Shown here: piece by piece, positions 18,349 to 27,257 of the stretch | Layout: each line of letters begins with the position of its first letter | How positions within the stretch are numbered: position 1 is the stretch's first letter | Origin: Pelomonas sp. Root1217 | GTDB lineage: Bacteria; Pseudomonadota; Gammaproteobacteria; Burkholderiales; Burkholderiaceae_C | Direction of reading: 5' to 3' | Assembly: GCF_001425705.1 (NCBI RefSeq) | Contig: NZ_LMDC01000023.1 | Location: forward strand, 222,057 to 286,056 | Length of the DNA: 64,000 bases | The notes under the pieces: model-generated | Seen by the model: the letters and a program-made list of their open reading frames with translations, nothing else | Databases searched by the model: none | What the model was told of the DNA's origin: nothing | Translations under genes and position numbers: made by a program

Positions 18349-19485
18349 GTGACGATTCGCTCGGTTCTCGCCCGGCATCCCATCCTGGTTCCCTTGGCCT
18401 GCGCCGCGGCGTTGACCGTGGTGCTGGTGGGCGAGAGTTCCTACTGGCAGTCCGAAGGCGTTCTGGCCGAACTCAGCGCCCTGCGCGCCGGGACCGCCAG
18501 GCTGGAGGAACTGCGCGCCGCGCCCACTGAACAGCAGGCCGACATCCACCGCACGCTGCTGCTCAACCGCCTGGGCGTGGCGCTGCTGAGCGTGGCCAGC
18601 CTGACGGCGCTGTACCTGTATCTGCGCCGGGGGCTCGCGCTGGAGGAGCAGCGCGAACGCGAGAAGCAGGAGCGCCAGCGCCTGGTGCAGATCGAGCGCG
18701 AGCGGCTGGAGGTCGAGGTGGCGCGCCGCACCGAGCAGCTCGTCAAGCTGGCGCATCACATCGAAACGGCGCGCGAGCAGGAGCGGGCCCGGCTGGCACG
18801 CGACCTGCACGACGAGATGGGCTCGCTGCTCACGTCCGCCAAGCTCGATGCCGCGCGCATCAGGACCCGCGTCGCGACCCTCGCGCCGGAGGCCCTGGAG
18901 CCGCTGACGCAGCTGATCGCGAAGCTCAACAGCGGCATCGCGCTGAAGCAGGACATCATCGAGAACCTGCGCCCTTCCACCCTCGACACGCTGGGCCTGG
19001 CCGTCACGCTGGACATCCTGGCCGGCGATTTCGCGAAGCGCTCCGGCGTCCAGGTTCAGTGCGCACTGGCACCCGTGCGGCTCGCCGAGGCCGCCGAACT
19101 CGTCGTCTACCGCGTAGTCCAGGAAGCCATCACCAACGTCAGCAAATACGCGCGCGCTCGCCAGCTGTGGCTGAACCTGGGCATCATTCAGGGCCAGGCC
19201 GAACTGACGGTGCGGGACGACGGCATCGGCTTCGATACCAACGCAGCGACGAACTCAAGCTACGGCCTGCTGGGCATGCGATTCAGGGTCGAAGCCGAGC
19301 ACGGCAGCTTGTCGGTGACCTCGGCGCCGAACCAGGGCACGCTGATCCGGGTCAGGCTGCCGGCATCAACCGAGGCCCCCATTCCCGCCGAATACGTCAT
19401 TGCCGCCGCCGCGTCTGCGCCGGGTCATCCTCGAAGCCAGGCGAACGGTGCAGACCACGACTTTCCGGTGTCACGCCAAGGTTGA
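18349..19485 (+). CDS. NarL/UhpB-type sensor histidine kinase (HisKA_3)
   Basis: A 378-residue membrane sensor kinase. Two transmembrane helices (about residues 8-28 and 66-84) enclose a short 37-residue periplasmic loop, too small for a classical sensor domain. A coiled coil rich in Glu/Arg (85-135) follows. The dimerisation domain has the phosphoacceptor H154 in ARLARDLHDEMGS, typical of NarX/DesK kinases. The HATPase has VQEAITNVSKYA (N box), VRDDGIGFD (G1) and GLLGMRFRVEAEHG. The GTG start at 18349 is chosen because it begins just before the first membrane helix. No NarL-type regulator is adjacent, so its partner must be elsewhere. Confidence 0.87.
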   Translation: MTIRSVLARHPILVPLACAAALTVVLVGESSYWQSEGVLAELSALRAGTARLEELRAAPTEQQADIHRTLLLNRLGVALLSVASLTALYLYLRRGLALEEQREREKQERQRLVQIERERLEVEVARRTEQLVKLAHHIETAREQERARLARDLHDEMGSLLTSAKLDAARIRTRVATLAPEALEPLTQLIAKLNSGIALKQDIIENLRPSTLDTLGLAVTLDILAGDFAKRSGVQVQCALAPVRLAEAAELVVYRVVQEAITNVSKYARARQLWLNLGIIQGQAELTVRDDGIGFDTNAATNSSYGLLGMRFRVEAEHGSLSVTSAPNQGTLIRVRLPASTEAPIPAEYVIAAAASAPGHPRSQANGADHDFPVSRQG

Positions 19486-19564
19486 AATCCCGTCCGCCGG
19501 GTCGGGCCCGATTCAGACGCTGATGGCGGACCGCCACGATCTTTATACGTTCTTTACACCGCCT

Positions 19565-19599
19565 ACGGGAAACTGGCTCCATCCCATCCAGTTTCCCGT
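19565..19599 (+). promoter_or_regulatory. Perfect 12-bp inverted repeat abutting the kup start codon
   Basis: ACGGGAAACTGG at 19565-19576 and its exact complement CCAGTTTCCCGT at 19588-19599 are separated by 11 bases. The second arm ends two bases before the kup ATG. No Shine-Dalgarno sequence is seen outside the structure, so if transcribed the hairpin would occupy the ribosome landing site. It could be a translational switch, an operator for a dimeric regulator or, less likely, an attenuator. The pairing is directly visible; the role is inferred. Confidence 0.6.
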
Positions 19600-19601
19600 T
19601 C

Positions 19602-21479
19602 ATGAGCCTTCAGACCCAACGCAGCGGCCTGGCCGCACTGACGCTCGGTGCGATCGGCGTCGTCTATGGCGACATCGGCACCAGCCCCCTTTACACGCTC
19701 AAGGAAATCTTCCTTCCGGCTACCGGCGTCACGCTGGACACCCACAACCTGGTGGGCGCGGTCTCGGTGATCGTCTGGGCGCTGATGTTCGTCGTCACGC
19801 TCAAGTACGTGATCCTGATCCTGCGCGCCGACAACCGCGGTGAAGGCGGCGCACTCGCGCTGACGGCCCTGGCCGCCCATGCCGTGCAGCAGCGGCCCAG
19901 GCTGCGCGGCGCACTGCTGTTGCTGGGCTTGTTCGGGGCGACCCTGTTCTATGGCGACAGCGTCATCACGCCCGCGATCTCGGTGATGGGCGCCATCGAA
20001 GGCCTGGAGGTGGTGACGCCGACCTTGAAGCCCTATGTGCTGCCGATCTCGGTGGCCATCCTGGTGGGGCTGTTTCTGGTGCAACGCCATGGCACCGCAG
20101 CGGTGGGCAAGGTGTTCGGGCCGGTGATCGTGCTGTGGTTCGCCGTGCTCGGCGCCATCGGTGTCGTGCACATCGCCCAGCATCCCCAGATCCTGGCGGC
20201 ACTCAATCCGCTGCAAGCCTGGGCCTTCCTCAGCGAGCGGGGATGGCATCTGTTCGCTGCCGTCGGCGCCATCGTGCTGGCACTGACCGGCGCCGAGGCG
20301 CTCTATGCCGACATGGGCCATTTCGGCGTGAAGCCGATCCGCCTTGCCTGGACGGGGCTGGTGTTTCCCGCGCTGGCGCTCAACTACCTGGGCCAGGGCG
20401 CGCTACTGATCGGAGACGCCACCGCCATCGAGAACCCGTTCTTCCGCCTTTTTCCCAGCGCCTTGGTGTTGCCCATGGTCGGCCTCGCTGCGCTGGCCGC
20501 CGTGATCGCCTCGCAGGCCGTGATTTCCGGGGCCTACTCCATGACCAAGCAAGCCATCCTGCTCGGCTTCCTGCCGCGCCTCACGCTGCGCCACACATCC
20601 GCCAGCGAGTCGGGCCAGATCTACGTGCCGGCCGTCAACTGGGCACTGCTGGCCGGCGTCATCGGTGCGGTGCTGATGTTCGGCAGCTCATCGGCGCTGG
20701 CGGGGGCCTACGGCATCGCGGTGACGCTGACGATGCTGATCACGACCGTACTGACCTTCTTCGTCATTCGCGACGGCTGGAAGCTCCCCGCGCCGCTGGC
20801 GATCGGCGCCACGGTGTTCTTCCTGGCCGTGGACATGCTGCTGGTGACCGGTTGCGCCATCAAGTTCTTCGACGGCGGGTGGTTTCCGCTGGCGCTGGGC
20901 CTGATGTTGTTCGTGTTGATGAGCACCTGGGCGCGCGGGCGCAAGCTGCTGATGGAGGGCCTGCGCAGCGATGGCATCGAACTCCAGCCCTTCATCGAGA
21001 GCCTGGCACTGGGCGAGGCCCATCGTGCACAGCGCACGGCGGTCTATGCCGTCGCCGACCCGACCCTCGTGCCGCAGGCCCTGTTGCACAACCTCAAGCA
21101 CAACCAGGTCCTGCACGAGACGAACGTCATCCTGAACGTCATGTTCCACGACCGTCCGATGGTCGATGCCGCCAACCGCCTCGAATTGACGTCGCTGGCG
21201 CCCGGCTTCTGGCGCGTGCTTGTCCACTACGGGTTCATGGAGGAGCCCGACGTTCCCCTGGCACTGGCGCTGTGCGAGGCCAAGGGGCTGCGCATCGAGC
21301 CCTTCGAGACCAGCTACTTCCTCAGCCGCGAAACGGTGGTGCCGACTCCCGGTGGCGGCATGGCGAACTGGCGTGAGCGCCTGTTTGCAGCATTGAGCCG
21401 CAACTCCAGCGGGGTCGCACGGTTCTTCCGGTTGCCCGACAACGCGGTCGTCGAACTGGGCACACGCGTGCAGATATAG
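19602..21479 (+). CDS. kup: Low-affinity potassium/proton symporter Kup
   Basis: A 625-residue Kup/HAK/KT-family potassium uptake protein. The N-terminal signature [20 protein letters not shown] is unmistakable, followed by about 12 membrane helices ([36 protein letters not shown]). The C-terminal cytoplasmic region (from about residue 450) has the conserved [14 protein letters not shown] and [12 protein letters not shown] segments. Kup imports potassium with protons, mainly at low pH or under osmotic stress. The start is set by the conserved N-terminus. It stands alone between the histidine kinase and a convergent isochorismatase. The perfect inverted repeat in its leader suggests specific control. 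Confidence 0.96.
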   Translation: MSLQTQRSGLAALTLGAIGVVYGDIGTSPLYTLKEIFLPATGVTLDTHNLVGAVSVIVWALMFVVTLKYVILILRADNRGEGGALALTALAAHAVQQRPRLRGALLLLGLFGATLFYGDSVITPAISVMGAIEGLEVVTPTLKPYVLPISVAILVGLFLVQRHGTAAVGKVFGPVIVLWFAVLGAIGVVHIAQHPQILAALNPLQAWAFLSERGWHLFAAVGAIVLALTGAEALYADMGHFGVKPIRLAWTGLVFPALALNYLGQGALLIGDATAIENPFFRLFPSALVLPMVGLAALAAVIASQAVISGAYSMTKQAILLGFLPRLTLRHTSASESGQIYVPAVNWALLAGVIGAVLMFGSSSALAGAYGIAVTLTMLITTVLTFFVIRDGWKLPAPLAIGATVFFLAVDMLLVTGCAIKFFDGGWFPLALGLMLFVLMSTWARGRKLLMEGLRSDGIELQPFIESLALGEAHRAQRTAVYAVADPTLVPQALLHNLKHNQVLHETNVILNVMFHDRPMVDAANRLELTSLAPGFWRVLVHYGFMEEPDVPLALALCEAKGLRIEPFETSYFLSRETVVPTPGGGMANWRERLFAALSRNSSGVARFFRLPDNAVVELGTRVQI

Positions 21480-21494
21480 CCAACGATCCTGTGG

Positions 21495-22073
21495 TCATCT
21501 TCTCGAACCCACCGCACCCGACGGGCGCACGTCGGCCTTGAGGACGCGCGCCATCTGCTCCAGCGCCTTGTCTCGTGCGTCGACTGATTCGGCAGCAACG
21601 CAGTCGGCGGGCACCCACAGCGAGTAGCCGCGCAGGTAGGCGTCCATCGCGCTGAAAAGCACACAGCTGTCGGCCGCGATGCCGGTCACGATCAGCCGCT
21701 TGCAGCGCAGCTGCTCCAGCAGGATGTCCAGCGGCGTCGCATAGAAGGCGGAATGCCGCGGCTTCAACAGCGTGAAGTCTCGGGCCGTCGGTGCCACCGC
21801 CTTGGCCACCTTGCCAGCCACGCCGGACAGCGCCACGCAGCTCTTCCAGAGTGCCTTGAAGTCCGACGTCCAGTTGCCGTAGTTGTCGTTGGCGTAGACG
21901 GCGCGGATGCCCTCCTTGGCCAGTGCGCGTCGCAGCTTGGCCGTCTGCCTGGCAGCGTCCATGGCGGAGGGTGCAAGCTCCGCAGCGCCATCGAACTTCA
22001 TCGGGTTGATGAAATCAACGAGCAGCAGGACCGTCCTGCTCGGCTCCAGCGCTTCCGTTCTGATCTTGCTCAT
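21495..22073 (-). CDS. Isochorismatase-family cysteine hydrolase
   Basis: A 192-residue hydrolase of the isochorismatase/nicotinamidase superfamily. The triad is visible as D20 in LLLVDFINPM, K104 in TLLKPRHSAFYATPLD and C137 in VTGIAADSCVLFSA. The cis-peptide preceding the nucleophile (GIAAD) is normal. Substrates in this family include nicotinamide, isochorismate, ureidoacrylate and other amides. The absence of the nicotinamidase metal-site motif makes that reaction unlikely. It begins an accessory cluster of minus-strand small proteins (22177-23494). The specific reaction is not known. Confidence 0.88.
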   Translation of the reverse strand: MSKIRTEALEPSRTVLLLVDFINPMKFDGAAELAPSAMDAARQTAKLRRALAKEGIRAVYANDNYGNWTSDFKALWKSCVALSGVAGKVAKAVAPTARDFTLLKPRHSAFYATPLDILLEQLRCKRLIVTGIAADSCVLFSAMDAYLRGYSLWVPADCVAAESVDARDKALEQMARVLKADVRPSGAVGSRR

Positions 22074-22176
22074 GGCGCTTCATTCAGAGCAGGTCGGGTG
22101 CCTGAGGCACCCGTTCCTGCTGCAGGATTTTCAGCAGGTCCGACATGCCAACGACAGCACGTCCGACACGCTCGCG

Positions 22177-22434
22177 CTAGGACCCCGGCGCTCCCTTGTC
22201 GAACGCCGGTATACCCTCGATGGCGTGGTGGGCAGCCTCGGTGGCGTACGTCAGCGCTTCCTGCGCCGTCGCCCACAGGTTGTCGGTTGTCGGGCGGTAG
22301 CTGTCGTCCCTGCCAACCCGGTCAGCGACGGCGGCGTCAAGGATCGCGAAACGCCCTTCGAAGCCGCCGCTGCGAGGCACCGCCTCCACCGTGAACCGCA
22401 CACCCAGGTGGACATCGGCGATGGCCTCACTCAT
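22177..22434 (-). CDS. Small hypothetical protein, 85 residues
   Basis: An 85-residue soluble protein beginning MSEAIADVHLGVRFTVEAV, with a mixed strand-helix pattern and an acidic-aromatic centre (DDSYRPTTDNLWATAQEAL). No known family is recognised. It lies 27 bases downstream of the hemerythrin gene on the same strand, so the two are probably one transcript. An AGGAGAAG ribosome site just upstream of the ATG (AAGGAGAAGCCATG in minus-strand sense) strongly supports translation. Confidence 0.75.
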   Translation of the reverse strand: MSEAIADVHLGVRFTVEAVPRSGGFEGRFAILDAAVADRVGRDDSYRPTTDNLWATAQEALTYATEAAHHAIEGIPAFDKGAPGS

Positions 22435-22461
22435 GGCTTCTCCTTGGATTGAACGAGGCCG

Positions 22462-23010
22462 TCAATGTGGCTCAGCGTCCTGCCCCATCAACTCTGCCTT
22501 GCGCTCGGCGATGGCTTCGCCCAAGGTATCCAGGTCGAGGTCGGACTTGCGGATCTTGGGGAACATCTCGCCTTCCTCTTCCTTGACGTGATGGTCGATG
22601 TATTCGCCAAGCACCTTCACCTTGGCGTCGTAGTGGTCGTCGTCGGGCGAGCCGGCTTCAATCTGCGCGATGAGTTCCTTGGCGCTGGCGTGCTCGATGT
22701 CGGCCTCATCGACGAGGTCGGCGTCGTCACCCAGCACATCCCGCGCGGCCGGATAGAAGAGCTCTTCCTCGGCGGTGGCGTGCGCGGTCAGCATGACGCA
22801 GATCTGCAGCGCAATGGCTTGTTTTTCGCCGGCATCGCCGTCGGCCTTGACGAGCTTGTCATAGGCCCGGAAGAGGGATTTCACTTCCCGGTGATCGGTC
22901 GTGAGCAGATCGATCGCATCGGGCGTCGAATCGCGTCTGGCCGAGCTGGCGGATTTCCTGGCCGTGCTCTTGGTGGATTTGGCTGAGGTCTTCGTTGCGC
23001 TGGTGGGCAT
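22462..23010 (-). CDS. Hemerythrin-domain protein
   Basis: A 182-residue protein with a Lys/Ser/Thr-rich N-terminal tail (residues 1-28) and a hemerythrin-like four-helix bundle. Candidate diiron ligands are visible along the helices: LLTTDHREVK, LTAHATAEEELFYP, EADIEHASAKE and YIDHHVKEEEGEMFP. These domains bind a diiron centre and act in oxygen, nitric oxide or iron stress responses. The basic tail is unusual and may bind nucleic acid or a surface; that is inference. It is the first gene of a minus-strand pair with the 85-residue protein. A run of 11-base repeats lies just upstream. Confidence 0.9.
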   Translation of the reverse strand: MPTSATKTSAKSTKSTARKSASSARRDSTPDAIDLLTTDHREVKSLFRAYDKLVKADGDAGEKQAIALQICVMLTAHATAEEELFYPAARDVLGDDADLVDEADIEHASAKELIAQIEAGSPDDDHYDAKVKVLGEYIDHHVKEEEGEMFPKIRKSDLDLDTLGEAIAERKAELMGQDAEPH

Positions 23011-23030
23011 GGGAGTTCCTGCTGGCTATG

Positions 23031-23062
23031 GGTTTGGAAAGGGTTGGGAAAGGGTTGGGAAA
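23031..23062. repeat. Tandem 11-base repeat upstream of the hemerythrin gene
   Basis: Two perfect copies of GGGTTGGGAAA (23041-23062) follow a degenerate copy, GGTTTGGAAA (23031-23040). The tract lies 21 bases before the hemerythrin start and may be part of its leader or a slippage-prone spacer. No protein-binding role can be assigned. Confidence 0.7.
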
Positions 23063-23084
23063 GGCTCCGGCGGGCACCGGAGCC
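23063..23084 (-). terminator. GC-rich hairpin after the PRC-barrel gene, possible terminator
   Basis: GGCTCCGG and CCGGAGCC pair with a 6-base loop. Read on the minus strand, the stem is followed by TTTCCC, a weak U-tract. It lies about 54 bases beyond the PRC-barrel stop and could end that transcript before the hemerythrin gene. Confidence 0.4.
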
Positions 23085-23137
23085 GGTGGATTCAGAGCTT
23101 GTCTTCGGCAAGGGCGGTACGAACCACCCGGCCGCGA

Positions 23138-23494
23138 TCAAACCCAGGTTTCGCCGTAGTAGTCGTAGACCTTGCGACCGTAGTCGCGGGTGTACGCCGG
23201 CTCACTGTCGCGGGCATAGCGCGGCGCGTCTTCCAGTTGCGACTTGTCCAGGTTCACGACATAGCCGTCCTTGGCGGTGTCGTACTTCAGCTTGGACCAG
23301 GGCATGGGGTAGAGATCGGTGCCCATGCCCAGGAAGCCGCCGAACTCCAGGGCGGCGTAGCGCACCTGCCCGGAGACCTTGTCGATGACCAGGTCGTCGA
23401 TGGAGCCGAGCTTGTCGCCCTGCAGGTTGTAGACCTCGGTGCCTTCAACCTTCGAGGCAGCGATGGTGGGGCCGGTGGTGTTGTCAGTGTCCAT
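23138..23494 (-). CDS. PRC-barrel domain protein
   Basis: A 118-residue soluble protein with one PRC-barrel domain: ASKVEGTEVYNLQGDKLGSIDDLVID, then the strand GQVRYAALEFGGFLGMG, and YPMPWSKL. The C-terminal 35 residues (LEDAPRYARDSEPAYTRDYG) are charged and tyrosine-rich. Single PRC-barrel proteins of this size are common in environmental proteobacteria, frequently next to stress genes, with unknown molecular role. The gene is divergent from the histidine phosphatase across 176 bases. Confidence 0.88.
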   Translation of the reverse strand: MDTDNTTGPTIAASKVEGTEVYNLQGDKLGSIDDLVIDKVSGQVRYAALEFGGFLGMGTDLYPMPWSKLKYDTAKDGYVVNLDKSQLEDAPRYARDSEPAYTRDYGRKVYDYYGETWV

Positions 23495-23670
23495 GGTGGT
23501 CTCCGAAGGTGTAGCGGTCGATGGGACCGCCCTGATTCGACGGCAAGCCGCGTACCCGCGCGGATGCCTACCTGCGAAGACCTTGCAGTTGGCTCGCCAT
23601 GCGGCATTCCGTCCTACACATGCGGTCTCTGGCCTGGCGCATGCTGCAATGCAGCAGCCGAAGTTCAGCC

Positions 23671-24252
23671 ATGTCGAAATGCATCATGCTGATTCGCCAC
23701 GCCGAGAAGCCACAAGGCGAGGACGGCGGCGTGGATGAATCCGGTCGCGACGATCCCGACTCGCTCAGCGTTCAAGGTTGGCGCCGCGCTGGTGCGCTGG
23801 TTCCCTACTTCTCGGCACTGGCCGAGCGCCTGCATCCGCAGGCGCTGGAGCGCCCGCAGCATGTCATCGCCGCGCGGCCAACCGCGAGGCATCCGTCGAC
23901 CCGCCCGTATGACACCGTGGAAGGCCTGGCCGACCGCCTCGGGATCGCCGTCGACGAACGCTGGTCGGATCAAGATCCGCTGGACAAGCTCGCGTGGCAC
24001 CTGCGATCGCTGGACGCACCGGTGCTGGTTTGCTGGCGGCATGACGACCTGCCGAGCCTAGCCAAGGCGATCGCCGCAGTCGATGAGGTGCCGCAGCACT
24101 GGCCGCCCGAGCGATTCGACCTGACGTGGTCGTTCCGCTGCCAGGCGGATCGTTGGCTGTTCCAGCAAGTGCCACAGCTGCTGCTGGCGGGCGATCGGCT
24201 CACCCCCATCGACGGCCCGCGCAACAAAACGAGAGCACGGCAAACGGCTTGA
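23671..24252 (+). CDS. Histidine phosphatase-superfamily protein
   Basis: A 193-residue protein with the phosphoglycerate mutase/SixA-type signature LIRHAEKP at residues 6-13, where the His is the phospho-acceptor. A second conserved Arg lies in the ARPTARHPSTRPYDT region and a late His in VCWRHDDLPSL. The enzyme probably removes phosphate from a small molecule or protein. ATG 23671 is chosen because it places the RHG-like motif near the N-terminus; upstream in-frame ATG codons would add an unsupported tail. The Pro-rich insert after the motif (EDGGVDESGRDD) is unusual. Substrate unknown. Confidence 0.8.
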   Translation: MSKCIMLIRHAEKPQGEDGGVDESGRDDPDSLSVQGWRRAGALVPYFSALAERLHPQALERPQHVIAARPTARHPSTRPYDTVEGLADRLGIAVDERWSDQDPLDKLAWHLRSLDAPVLVCWRHDDLPSLAKAIAAVDEVPQHWPPERFDLTWSFRCQADRWLFQQVPQLLLAGDRLTPIDGPRNKTRARQTA

Positions 24253-24273
24253 GCAGCCTTGGCCGTATGACGC

Positions 24274-26064
24274 CTAGCCGTCGCGAGCGACAAGGCCGTC
24301 CCAGGCTTCCCGCATGGTCGCCATGACGACCTGCCTTGCATCAGGGTCGCCCAGCAGCAGTGCCTTGGCGTAGTGGCTTGCCTGCTTCAGGCTCAAGTGA
24401 GGCGGCAAGGGCGGCACATTGGGGTCGGTCATGAACTCCAGCAGCACCGGCCGGTCGGCGGTGAGCGCCTGCGCCCAGGCGCCGGCGATGTCCTCGGGCC
24501 GGTCCACGCGCAGGCCCTGCAGGCCGAGCAGGCGCGCGAAATCGGCGAAGGGGAAGGCCGGTAGGTCCTGCGAGGCGCTGAACTTGGGGTCGCCCTCGGA
24601 GACCCGCTGTTCCCAGCTGACCATGTTCAGGTCGCCGTTGTGAAGCACCATCACCACCAGCCGCGGATCGCGCCACTCCTGCCAGTGGTGGGCGATGGTG
24701 ACCAGGCCGTTGATGCCCAGCATCTGCATCGCGCCGTCGCCCACCAGTGCGACGACCGGCCGGTCCGGGTGGCACATCTTGGCCGCCAGCGCATAGGGCA
24801 CGGCATTGCCCATGGTGGCGAGACCGCCCGACAGCGACCCCGCCATGCCGCGCCTGGCCTTGATGTCTCGCGCATACCAGGCCGCGCTGGTGCCCGAGTC
24901 GACGGTCAGGATGGCGTTGTCCAGCAGCTTTGGCGACAGCTCCCAGAACACCCGCTGCGGGTTGATCGGCGTGGCCTCGTTCATCGCGCGCTTTTCCAGC
25001 ACCTGCCACCAGCGCCGCACGTCGGCCTCGATCTTGTCGCGCCAGCGGCGGTCGTCCTTGCGCTTGAGCAGAGGCAGCAGGGCCTGCAGCGTGCGCCGGC
25101 TGTCGCCCACCAGGTTGAGCTCCATCGGATAGCGGATGGACAGCTTTCGGCCGTCCAGGTCGATCTGCACGCCGCGCGCCTGGCCCTCCTTGGGCAGGAA
25201 CTCCGAGTAGGGGAAGCTGGAGCCCACCATCAGCAGCGTGTCGCAGCCGTTCATCAACTCCCAGCTCGGCACCGTGCCGAGCAGACCGATGGCGCCGGTC
25301 ACGAAGGGCAGGTCGTCGGGCACCGCGAACTTGCCCAGCAGCGCCTTGGCGACGCCGGCACCGAGCACGTCGGCCGTGGCGATCAGCTCGTCGGTGGCGT
25401 GCAGCGCACCGGCGCCGGCCAGGATGGCGACCTTCTCGCCGGCATTGAGCACATCCGCCGCAGCCTGCAGGCTTTGCGCATCGGGCAGCAGCGGCTGCCA
25501 CGTCATGCCGATGCCGGAATGCACTGTGCCGTGCTCCCGCGGCGGCTGCTCCACGGCGTCCATCTGCTGCAGATCGTTGGGGAGGATGAGGCAGGTGACG
25601 CAGCGCTGGTCGCGCGCGATGCGCATGGCGCGGTCCACCAGGTGGCGCAGCTGTGCCGGCACCGTCGCCATGTGCACATACTCGTGGGCCACGTCCTTGA
25701 ACAGGCTCAGGAGGTCGACCTCCTGCTGGTAGTCACCGCCCAGCGCCGCGCGCGCCTGCTGGCCGACGATGGCCAGCACCGGCTGATGGTCGGCCTTGGC
25801 GTCGTACAGGCCGTTGAGCAGATGGATGGCGCCGGGGCCGGAGGTGGCCATGCACACGCCGACCTCGCCGCTGAATTTGGCATGCGCCGTGGCCATGAAG
25901 GCCGCCAGCTCCTCATGGCGCGCCTGCACGAAGCGCATCCGCTCGCCGATGCGGTTGAAGGCGCCCATCAGGCCGTTGATGCCGTCGCCCGGATAGCCGT
26001 AGACCCGGCGCACGCCCCACTCGTGCAGCCGCTCCAGCAACTGGTCGCTCACCGTCTTGCTCAT
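24274..26064 (-). CDS. Thiamine pyrophosphate-dependent enzyme (pyruvate oxidase/acetolactate synthase-like)
   Basis: A 596-residue enzyme with the three-domain TPP fold. The catalytic Glu is E51 in RHEELAAF; the ATSGPGAIHLLNGLYDA loop follows. The TPP/metal motif is GDGAMQMLG, with the downstream HNGDLNMVSWEQ. The central domain has GAGALHAT and the FAVPDDLPFVTG region. It resembles the pyruvate oxidase (PoxB)-like group annotated only as TPP-requiring proteins in stress islands. Decarboxylation of pyruvate is a guess. ATG 26064 overlaps the end of the glycosyltransferase gene by 4 bases, so they are coupled; the frame remains open upstream without conservation. Confidence 0.88.
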   Translation of the reverse strand: MSKTVSDQLLERLHEWGVRRVYGYPGDGINGLMGAFNRIGERMRFVQARHEELAAFMATAHAKFSGEVGVCMATSGPGAIHLLNGLYDAKADHQPVLAIVGQQARAALGGDYQQEVDLLSLFKDVAHEYVHMATVPAQLRHLVDRAMRIARDQRCVTCLILPNDLQQMDAVEQPPREHGTVHSGIGMTWQPLLPDAQSLQAAADVLNAGEKVAILAGAGALHATDELIATADVLGAGVAKALLGKFAVPDDLPFVTGAIGLLGTVPSWELMNGCDTLLMVGSSFPYSEFLPKEGQARGVQIDLDGRKLSIRYPMELNLVGDSRRTLQALLPLLKRKDDRRWRDKIEADVRRWWQVLEKRAMNEATPINPQRVFWELSPKLLDNAILTVDSGTSAAWYARDIKARRGMAGSLSGGLATMGNAVPYALAAKMCHPDRPVVALVGDGAMQMLGINGLVTIAHHWQEWRDPRLVVMVLHNGDLNMVSWEQRVSEGDPKFSASQDLPAFPFADFARLLGLQGLRVDRPEDIAGAWAQALTADRPVLLEFMTDPNVPPLPPHLSLKQASHYAKALLLGDPDARQVVMATMREAWDGLVARDG

Positions 26065-27257
26065 GCCCGCTCCTTGCGCTGTTCGGCCCGATCGGTGGGC
26101 AAGGCGTATGCCCCGGCCAGCCGCTGCATGAGCCGGCCCACGCGCGACACGCCGTCGCCGAGGTCGAAACGTTCGATCGCCCGCCGCCGGCCGTTGCTGC
26201 CCATGCGCTGACGCAGTGCCGGGTCCGCCGCCAGCACGGCGCAGCGGCCGGCGATGTCGTTGAAGTCGCCCGGCGCCACCAGCCAGCCGGTTTCGCCGTG
26301 CTCGACCAGCTCCGGCACGCCGCCGACCCGCGTGGCGACGATGGGCAGCCCGCTGGCCATCGCTTCCATCAAGGCCAGCGGCATGGCTTCGGAATGGGAG
26401 CTGGAGACGACGACGTCCAGCTCGTTGTAGAGCGCCGCCATGTCTTCGCGCAGACCGAGGAAATGCAGCCGCTGCGCCAAGCCGAGCTGCTCGCTCAGGC
26501 GCTGCATCTCGGCCCGCATCGGCCCGTCGCCGGCCACGACGGCGTGCGCCTGCGCGTGGCGCTGCTGCAGTAGCAGGCAGGCGCGCACGAACACCTCCGG
26601 CCCCTTCTCCGGCGACAAGCGACCGACGAAGCCGATCAGCGGCGTCTGCGGCGCCAGGCCCAGCGCCGCACGCAGCGCGCTGGACGCCGGCCGCTGCGGG
26701 CGGAACAGCGCCGTGTCCACGCCATTGGTGTCGCAGCTCAGCCGCTCGGGACTGACGCCCAGACCGAGCGCACTGAAGTAGCTCGGCTGGCAGACCACGC
26801 TGAGGTGGCTGCCCAGCGTGCGATAGACCTCCAGGTCCAGCATCTGCAGCTGCCGGCCGTGTACGGTGGCCAGCACCGGCCGGCCGGTCAGGCGCCCGGC
26901 GATGCCGGCCAGCACATGGGCGCGCGGCAGGTGGGCGTGCAGCAGGTCGATGCCATGGGCATTGACCAGCGCGACGGTCGTCTGGATGCTGGTCCAGGAC
27001 GGATCGTCGGCCATGGGCACGATGAAGACCGCGACGCCCCGCGCCCGCAGCTGCTCGGCAAACGGCCCCTCGGCGGGGCACAGCGCCGTGAACCTGAACT
27101 GTGCCCGCGGCATGCGCTCGATGAAGCGCTCCACCCAGGTTTCCATGCCGCCAACGATTGCATTGCCGATCACCTCAAGCACGTGCAGCGGCGCCGCGCC
27201 GGCCGGGTCGCTGGAAACCTCACCCATCAGGCCGGGGCCGTGATCAGCCTTTGCCAT
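26061..27257 (-). CDS. GT4-family glycosyltransferase
   Basis: A 398-residue GT-B glycosyltransferase of family 4. The N-terminal domain starts with HVLEVIGNAIVGGMETWVERF, the acceptor-side Gly-rich loop. The C-terminal donor domain has FVGRLSPEKGPEVF and the EX7E motif in SEAMPLALMEAMASGLPIVATRVGGVPELV. It transfers a nucleotide-activated sugar to an unknown lipid or glycan acceptor. Overlap with the TPP enzyme (4 bases) and with a small upstream gene (31 bases) indicates an operon. No other polysaccharide genes are nearby, which makes the TPP/GT pairing odd. Confidence 0.9.
   Translation of the reverse strand: MAKADHGPGLMGEVSSDPAGAAPLHVLEVIGNAIVGGMETWVERFIERMPRAQFRFTALCPAEGPFAEQLRARGVAVFIVPMADDPSWTSIQTTVALVNAHGIDLLHAHLPRAHVLAGIAGRLTGRPVLATVHGRQLQMLDLEVYRTLGSHLSVVCQPSYFSALGLGVSPERLSCDTNGVDTALFRPQRPASSALRAALGLAPQTPLIGFVGRLSPEKGPEVFVRACLLLQQRHAQAHAVVAGDGPMRAEMQRLSEQLGLAQRLHFLGLREDMAALYNELDVVVSSSHSEAMPLALMEAMASGLPIVATRVGGVPELVEHGETGWLVAPGDFNDIAGRCAVLAADPALRQRMGSNGRRRAIERFDLGDGVSRVGRLMQRLAGAYALPTDRAEQRKERA

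Noticed and set aside
26065..27081. Apparent N-terminal extension of the TPP enzyme
   Set aside because: It is the shadow of the glycosyltransferase in another frame. The conserved TPP N-terminus starts at 26064.
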